The translations under genes and the position numbers were made by a program. Below are positions 21,897-24,920 of a stretch of DNA of 24,920 nt, one piece after another (within the stretch, counting starts at the first letter, position 1; every line of letters starts with the position of its first letter). The notes beneath the pieces were generated by a model. The model did not search any database. It saw nothing but the letters and a program-made list of their open reading frames with translations, and was not told where the DNA came from. Origin of the DNA: a virus; IMG/VR virus record IMGVR_UViG_3300037137_001990, positions 1-24,920 of that record; one strand, written 5' to 3'.

Positions 21897-22345
21897 TATG
21901 ATCTCCCTGCTGGTGTTTGTTTTAGTTTGAGGTTTGCGAAGAGTTTCGGAAGTCTGGCTAAAGCGGCTTGTAGCGCTGGCTTCATGAATGGACGGGCTGG
22001 GAATGTAACAGTTGAAGAGCCAGTCTTTCCTGTCCTTGTAAACGTTCCTCCATGCTCATGGATTTTCCCATACCACGCGTGCGGGAGTGCTCCAACAATC
22101 GCCGAAGATCCTCTCCTCGTGATAGCATAGGAAATGCTCTCCTTCAAAACGCCTGTCTGAGAGAACGGTGGTTCCCCTGGCTTAGAATGAGCATCTCCTC
22201 CTTTTGGCCCCTTACCCCTTCCTCCAATCTTCAACAACCTCTTTGCTTCTCTCTCCACAGCCGCAGCAGCCAAACCAAGTCGTGGTGGTAAGGCTTGGCT
22301 TACCGCTCTTAGAACCTTTTGAGTGTCGAATTCTGCGTTGGCCAT
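21896..22345 (-). CDS. HK97 gp10-like head-tail or tail-completion protein
   Basis: I start at ATG 22345 (MANAEFDTQKV), which follows the stop of the upstream gene by one base; no strong ribosome site is visible, so re-initiation is likely. A TTG three codons earlier is possible. The 149-aa product carries the family hallmarks: a charged helix (LAAAAVEREAKRLLKIGG), the signature HSKPGEPPFSQTGVLKESISY, strand AIVGALPHAWYGKIHEHGGTF and FPARPFMKPAL. This is the HK97 gp10 or phage virion morphogenesis pattern found in neck proteins that complete the head-tail junction. The lysine-glycine segment GRGKGPKGGDAH is an unusual basic loop. Confidence 0.87.
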   Translation of the reverse strand: MANAEFDTQKVLRAVSQALPPRLGLAAAAVEREAKRLLKIGGRGKGPKGGDAHSKPGEPPFSQTGVLKESISYAITRRGSSAIVGALPHAWYGKIHEHGGTFTRTGKTGSSTVTFPARPFMKPALQAALARLPKLFANLKLKQTPAGRS

Positions 22346-22346
22346 G

Positions 22347-24107
22347 TTAGACAATCAGAGGACGATGGATTGATTCCAGAGTTAGAACCTTGAAGTTTTT
22401 CCCTGGGACGGCTGTTATTGAGATAACTTGGTAATACTGGTTATCGGTGTACAGTGGGTCTTCAACTATAAGCAAGGCCGAGACCGACTGCAAAACGCAA
22501 GACCCTGTTCCTTTGACAGTTCTCTTTACTGCCCCAGCAATACCTACCCTGCTGAATGTTGGAACACCCTCCTGGACTTGATACTCTGGATGCCCAACCC
22601 CACCCCCCTCAATCCGTTGAAACTGGATTGCCCCAGTTGATTTTCGAGTAAGGGCAATTGTACCACTGGCTGTCATTGTAGACAGAGAAGGAAGACCCAT
22701 TGACCTGAACTTCTCAACCACTACACCAGCAGCCTCCATGATTTCCAAAGTGGGTATCCCCACCGTCGTTGCCTCTCTAACGCTGTGGCCATTCGCTACC
22801 ATAGTACCTAATGATGTCTGGCCTATTCCTCCGATTACCCTGGTGGCCGAGCAGTAAACCGTGACGGCCGCCAGAGTTGCACTTCCAACTACGACAACTT
22901 TCTTCTTGCCCGCCCCAGCGGCCTGCCAGGATTTCATGAGAAGTACCCCAGACCCAGAGGTGTAGGCTTCTCTCCTAATGTATATGGAACCGACGATGGT
23001 CTGGGATTTGAATGAGATAGCCCCACTTGTCACTCTCTTGAAGTACACATGTATACTCCCAGAGGCAAGCATCGATTTGAAGGTACTTGCTCCAACAGCA
23101 GCCGTAAATCTATCGATTCCGATTGCTCCTGCCCCCTGCATTTTGGTAAACGATGGAGAGCCAGTTGCCTTTACGGTTTTCTTCCCGTACCCAGACCCAT
23201 ACCATTGTTTCCCAGCAATCCCTCCTTGCACCTGATGGAATCCGAGGTTGGTGAATCGGAATACACCTAAGGATGGATTCCCATATCCTTCAATCTTTTT
23301 CACCAAGCCCCCGAATGCAGTGACCCCAGAGAACGTTGCTGCCCCAGTGCAAGTCACAGTAACCAAGTGCCTAAACGCTACACCTGCTGCTGTCATCACT
23401 CCCAAACTTACAATCCCAATCCCTGTTCGTTTGGATTCGCCTGCACCTGCTCCAGTTACTCTGGAAAACTCCCACCCCGAAGTTGTTCCATCGCAAAGCA
23501 CCGTCTTATACCCAGCCCCATACCAATCCTGGACTTCAAGCTCAACTGGGCCATTGACTGTTACAACTCGAACGCCGATTCCTGCTGCAGTTTGGGATTG
23601 AAAGGTGAGTATTCCTTCTGCATACCAGTGGGGCTTGGGGGTGTATGTTACTTCACCCTCTCCAACCATCGCCTCAAACTCAGCACCACCAGAGCAAGTC
23701 TTAAGGTTTCCTCCTGTCCCCGTTGAAGTCATCACCTCAAATGTCACTACTCCAACGCAGAACCTCTTAATAACTGATACCCCAGCCCCAGTCATCCCTT
23801 CAAACGACACCACACCGACTGCCTCTGTATGCACCAAAACCACAGTCCCAGCAACAACCAGTATCTCAAACACCGCTGCTCCTCCAGTCGGTGTTTTGAT
23901 TGTGCGCTTAGCGAGACCGGTGGAAGTGAAGTTATTTAGAGATGCAGCACCAGTACACCAAAATCTCTTTTCCGCTGCCCCTGCCGCAGTTTGTGAGCCA
24001 AACGTAGCAGCCCCAGTTACTCCAACATACGGCAAAGCGAGGTAGTCCGCTGAGACGCTCTGCAGAAAGTCGGTTTGGGTGGTTGGAGAGTTTAGGCGCT
24101 CTGTCAT
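22347..24107 (-). CDS. Repetitive beta-solenoid-like tail fibre or virion-surface protein (586 aa)
   Basis: ATG 24107 follows the preceding stop by three bases, with AAAGAG 6 bases upstream. Residues 26 to about 540 consist of about 24 degenerate repeats of near 22 residues with a motif close to 'G-x-x-x-F-x-x-M-x-x-x-G-x-G-x-x-x-K-R'. Examples are VGVVSFEGMTGAGVS, AEGILTFQSQTAAGIG and STMTASGTIALTRKS. The register of small residues and alternating hydrophobic residues suggests a beta-solenoid or repeated beta-hairpin shaft. The C-terminal 45 residues (DNQYYQVISITAVPG to HRPLIV) are unique and may attach to the next component. There is no enzyme motif. Position between a coiled-coil protein and the gp10-like protein suggests a virion surface or fibre component, inferred from composition. 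Confidence 0.75.
   Translation of the reverse strand: MTERLNSPTTQTDFLQSVSADYLALPYVGVTGAATFGSQTAAGAAEKRFWCTGAASLNNFTSTGLAKRTIKTPTGGAAVFEILVVAGTVVLVHTEAVGVVSFEGMTGAGVSVIKRFCVGVVTFEVMTSTGTGGNLKTCSGGAEFEAMVGEGEVTYTPKPHWYAEGILTFQSQTAAGIGVRVVTVNGPVELEVQDWYGAGYKTVLCDGTTSGWEFSRVTGAGAGESKRTGIGIVSLGVMTAAGVAFRHLVTVTCTGAATFSGVTAFGGLVKKIEGYGNPSLGVFRFTNLGFHQVQGGIAGKQWYGSGYGKKTVKATGSPSFTKMQGAGAIGIDRFTAAVGASTFKSMLASGSIHVYFKRVTSGAISFKSQTIVGSIYIRREAYTSGSGVLLMKSWQAAGAGKKKVVVVGSATLAAVTVYCSATRVIGGIGQTSLGTMVANGHSVREATTVGIPTLEIMEAAGVVVEKFRSMGLPSLSTMTASGTIALTRKSTGAIQFQRIEGGGVGHPEYQVQEGVPTFSRVGIAGAVKRTVKGTGSCVLQSVSALLIVEDPLYTDNQYYQVISITAVPGKNFKVLTLESIHRPLIV
22490..24035 (-). repeat. About 24 degenerate 66-bp (22-residue) tandem repeats
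   Basis: The coding repeat in the 586-aa protein is diverged at DNA level but persistent at protein level, with a small residue, three hydrophobic or polar residues, an aromatic, then Met or Gln, then a G-x-G turn every 20-24 residues. The count is by eye and approximate; some units are 19 or 25 residues long. Confidence 0.75.
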
Positions 24108-24110
24108 CGG

Positions 24111-24302
24111 TTACTCTTTCGTAGCGGCCTCTGCTTTGTTGACTCTATCCAGACGACGCTTAATAATATCATCAAGAGAAGAATCCTGTTTGTCCAGCAT
24201 CTCTGCCTTAATGCGCAAAGCCCCAATAAGATTATTGATATTGGTTCTTTGAGATTCTCGGGCTTCGATCTCTGCGAGCAACTCGTCAAACGTGTCAAAC
24301 AT
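24111..24302 (-). CDS. Small coiled-coil protein (63 aa)
   Basis: The start ATG 24302 has AAAGGAG 8 bases upstream. The protein is a near-continuous charged helix with heptad-like spacing (FDELLAEIEARESQRTNINNLIGALRIKAEMLDKQ, then LDDIIKRRLDRVNKAE). There is no signal peptide and no membrane segment. It could be a small scaffold, chaperone or fibre-linker protein. The neighbours are the tail collar fibre upstream and the repeat protein 3 bases downstream, so a role in fibre assembly is plausible. I do not recognise a family. Confidence 0.68.
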   Translation of the reverse strand: MFDTFDELLAEIEARESQRTNINNLIGALRIKAEMLDKQDSSLDDIIKRRLDRVNKAEAATKE

Positions 24303-24328
24303 TGGAGTATCTCCTTTCTGAGTGAAAC

Positions 24329-24920
24329 TCAGTATTTGATGTAGTGGGCGATGTAGACATAAGGGGGTTCTGTTGGAACTGCGGTTGGAGTAGTCTGCCC
24401 AGCGTTACCAGTTGCTCCACCGTGATTGTGATTCCCATCCTCCCCAGTGTCAGAGTTAGTTAATCCAAACCCCGTACCTGTTTGTCCGCCTTCCCCATAC
24501 GCCCCAACAATATAGACGTGGGAGTGAACACCGCTGCCAGAGATGGAGTGAGCGTGTTCTGGCATGTAGTTAGTGGTTAGGGTGATGGAGGAGTTTCCAC
24601 CAGTTGTTCCGATATTAGGAGAACCACCTGTGGTTGCACCTTTGCTGAACTTACTGGTCATGTTTGGGAGATTGAAAGTCGTAGACCCATCCCCCACACC
24701 AAATGCCGTTGCGATCGCTGCGAACAAATCAGCATAAGTGGTTCTGGAAACAGCCGTCCCATTGCACAACAGAAACCCAGTTGGAGCGGTATTGCACCCG
24801 CTCATGATGATGGTTCCAATCGGCATGAAGAACTTACTCAATAACCTAATGGTTATCTTCCTCAACGCATTGGCTGCTGTTCCGATGATTCCACTATCAG
24901 CATCGGCAATGGATGAAGCA
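24329..24920 (-). CDS. Tail fibre with phage tail collar domain (N-terminus beyond window)
   Basis: The frame is open from the window edge (ASSIADADSGIIGTAANAL) through the collar domain, so the N-terminal part is missing; the TTG at 24865 is probably not the real start. The collar domain is textbook: MPIGTIIMSGCNTAPTGFLL, CNGTAVSRTTYADLFAAI, GVGDGSTTFNLPNM. The C-terminal third has three His-x-His pairs (HAH, HSH, HNH) with GTGFGLTNSDTG between, and ends TEPPYVYIAHYIKY. In T4-type fibre tips His-x-His motifs bind iron in the trimer core, and a similar trimeric tip may apply here. Distal end of a tail fibre or receptor-binding protein is likely. It is transcribed ahead of the coiled-coil and repeat proteins. 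Confidence 0.9.
   Translation of the reverse strand, partial: ASSIADADSGIIGTAANALRKITIRLLSKFFMPIGTIIMSGCNTAPTGFLLCNGTAVSRTTYADLFAAIATAFGVGDGSTTFNLPNMTSKFSKGATTGGSPNIGTTGGNSSITLTTNYMPEHAHSISGSGVHSHVYIVGAYGEGGQTGTGFGLTNSDTGEDGNHNHGGATGNAGQTTPTAVPTEPPYVYIAHYIKY

Noticed and set aside
1-24920. tRNA genes, integrase, repressor, insertion sequences, attachment sites
   Set aside because: No cloverleaf-like segment, recombinase signature, HTH repressor gene, terminal inverted repeats or duplicated target sites were seen on either strand.

Overview
The window is one continuous piece of a tailed double-stranded DNA phage genome (Caudoviricetes, siphovirus-like: tail tube, tail-assembly chaperone pair, tape measure, no sheath gene seen). 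Every gene I can support lies on the minus strand, so transcription runs from position 24920 towards 1. Genes are packed with short overlaps or gaps, most have AAGGAG-type ribosome binding sites, and no gap exceeds about 115 bases. I see no integrase, repressor, tRNA, rRNA, insertion sequence or CRISPR array. The host is not identifiable. Three copies of the cyanobacteria-associated octamer GCGATCGC are only a weak hint.

Region A (24920 to about 12128) is the structural and lysis arm. In transcription order it holds a partial tail-collar fibre, a small coiled-coil protein, a fibre-like protein of about 24 degenerate repeats of 22 residues, a gp10-like head-tail or tail-completion protein, a tail terminator-like protein, and a tail tube protein. 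Next come tail-assembly chaperone G and its -1 frameshift extension (slippery heptamer CCCTTTA), then the tape measure. These are followed by three tail-tip proteins I do not recognise (278, 199 and 1420 aa), a GH108-like endolysin carrying an EF-hand loop, and a small Lys/Ala-rich DNA-binding-like protein.

A strong 15-bp hairpin at 12046-12086, which can also refold as a 7-bp hairpin, separates this arm from Region B.

Region B (12021 to 1) is the nucleotide-metabolism, replication and recombination arm. It begins with a cassette of dUTPase, a U32/UbiU-like Fe-S protein, a 125-aa protein, a family-4-like uracil-DNA glycosylase relative with an altered catalytic motif, and a class I methyltransferase. 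It continues with family A DNA polymerase, an ERCC4-type nuclease, a Cas4/AddB-like Fe-S nuclease, a Sak4-like RecA-fold ATPase, a DUF669-like ssDNA-binding protein with a Glu19 tail, an AAA ATPase, a small unknown protein, an ATP-dependent DNA ligase and a partial protein that may be polysaccharide-lyase-like.

The most original part is the cassette at 8647-12021. A U32-type hydroxylase-like protein beside a UDG-fold protein, a non-canonical methyltransferase and a dUTPase is a plausible but unproven nucleotide or DNA-base modification system. The second most original part is the unrecognised tail-tip module at 13115-18814.
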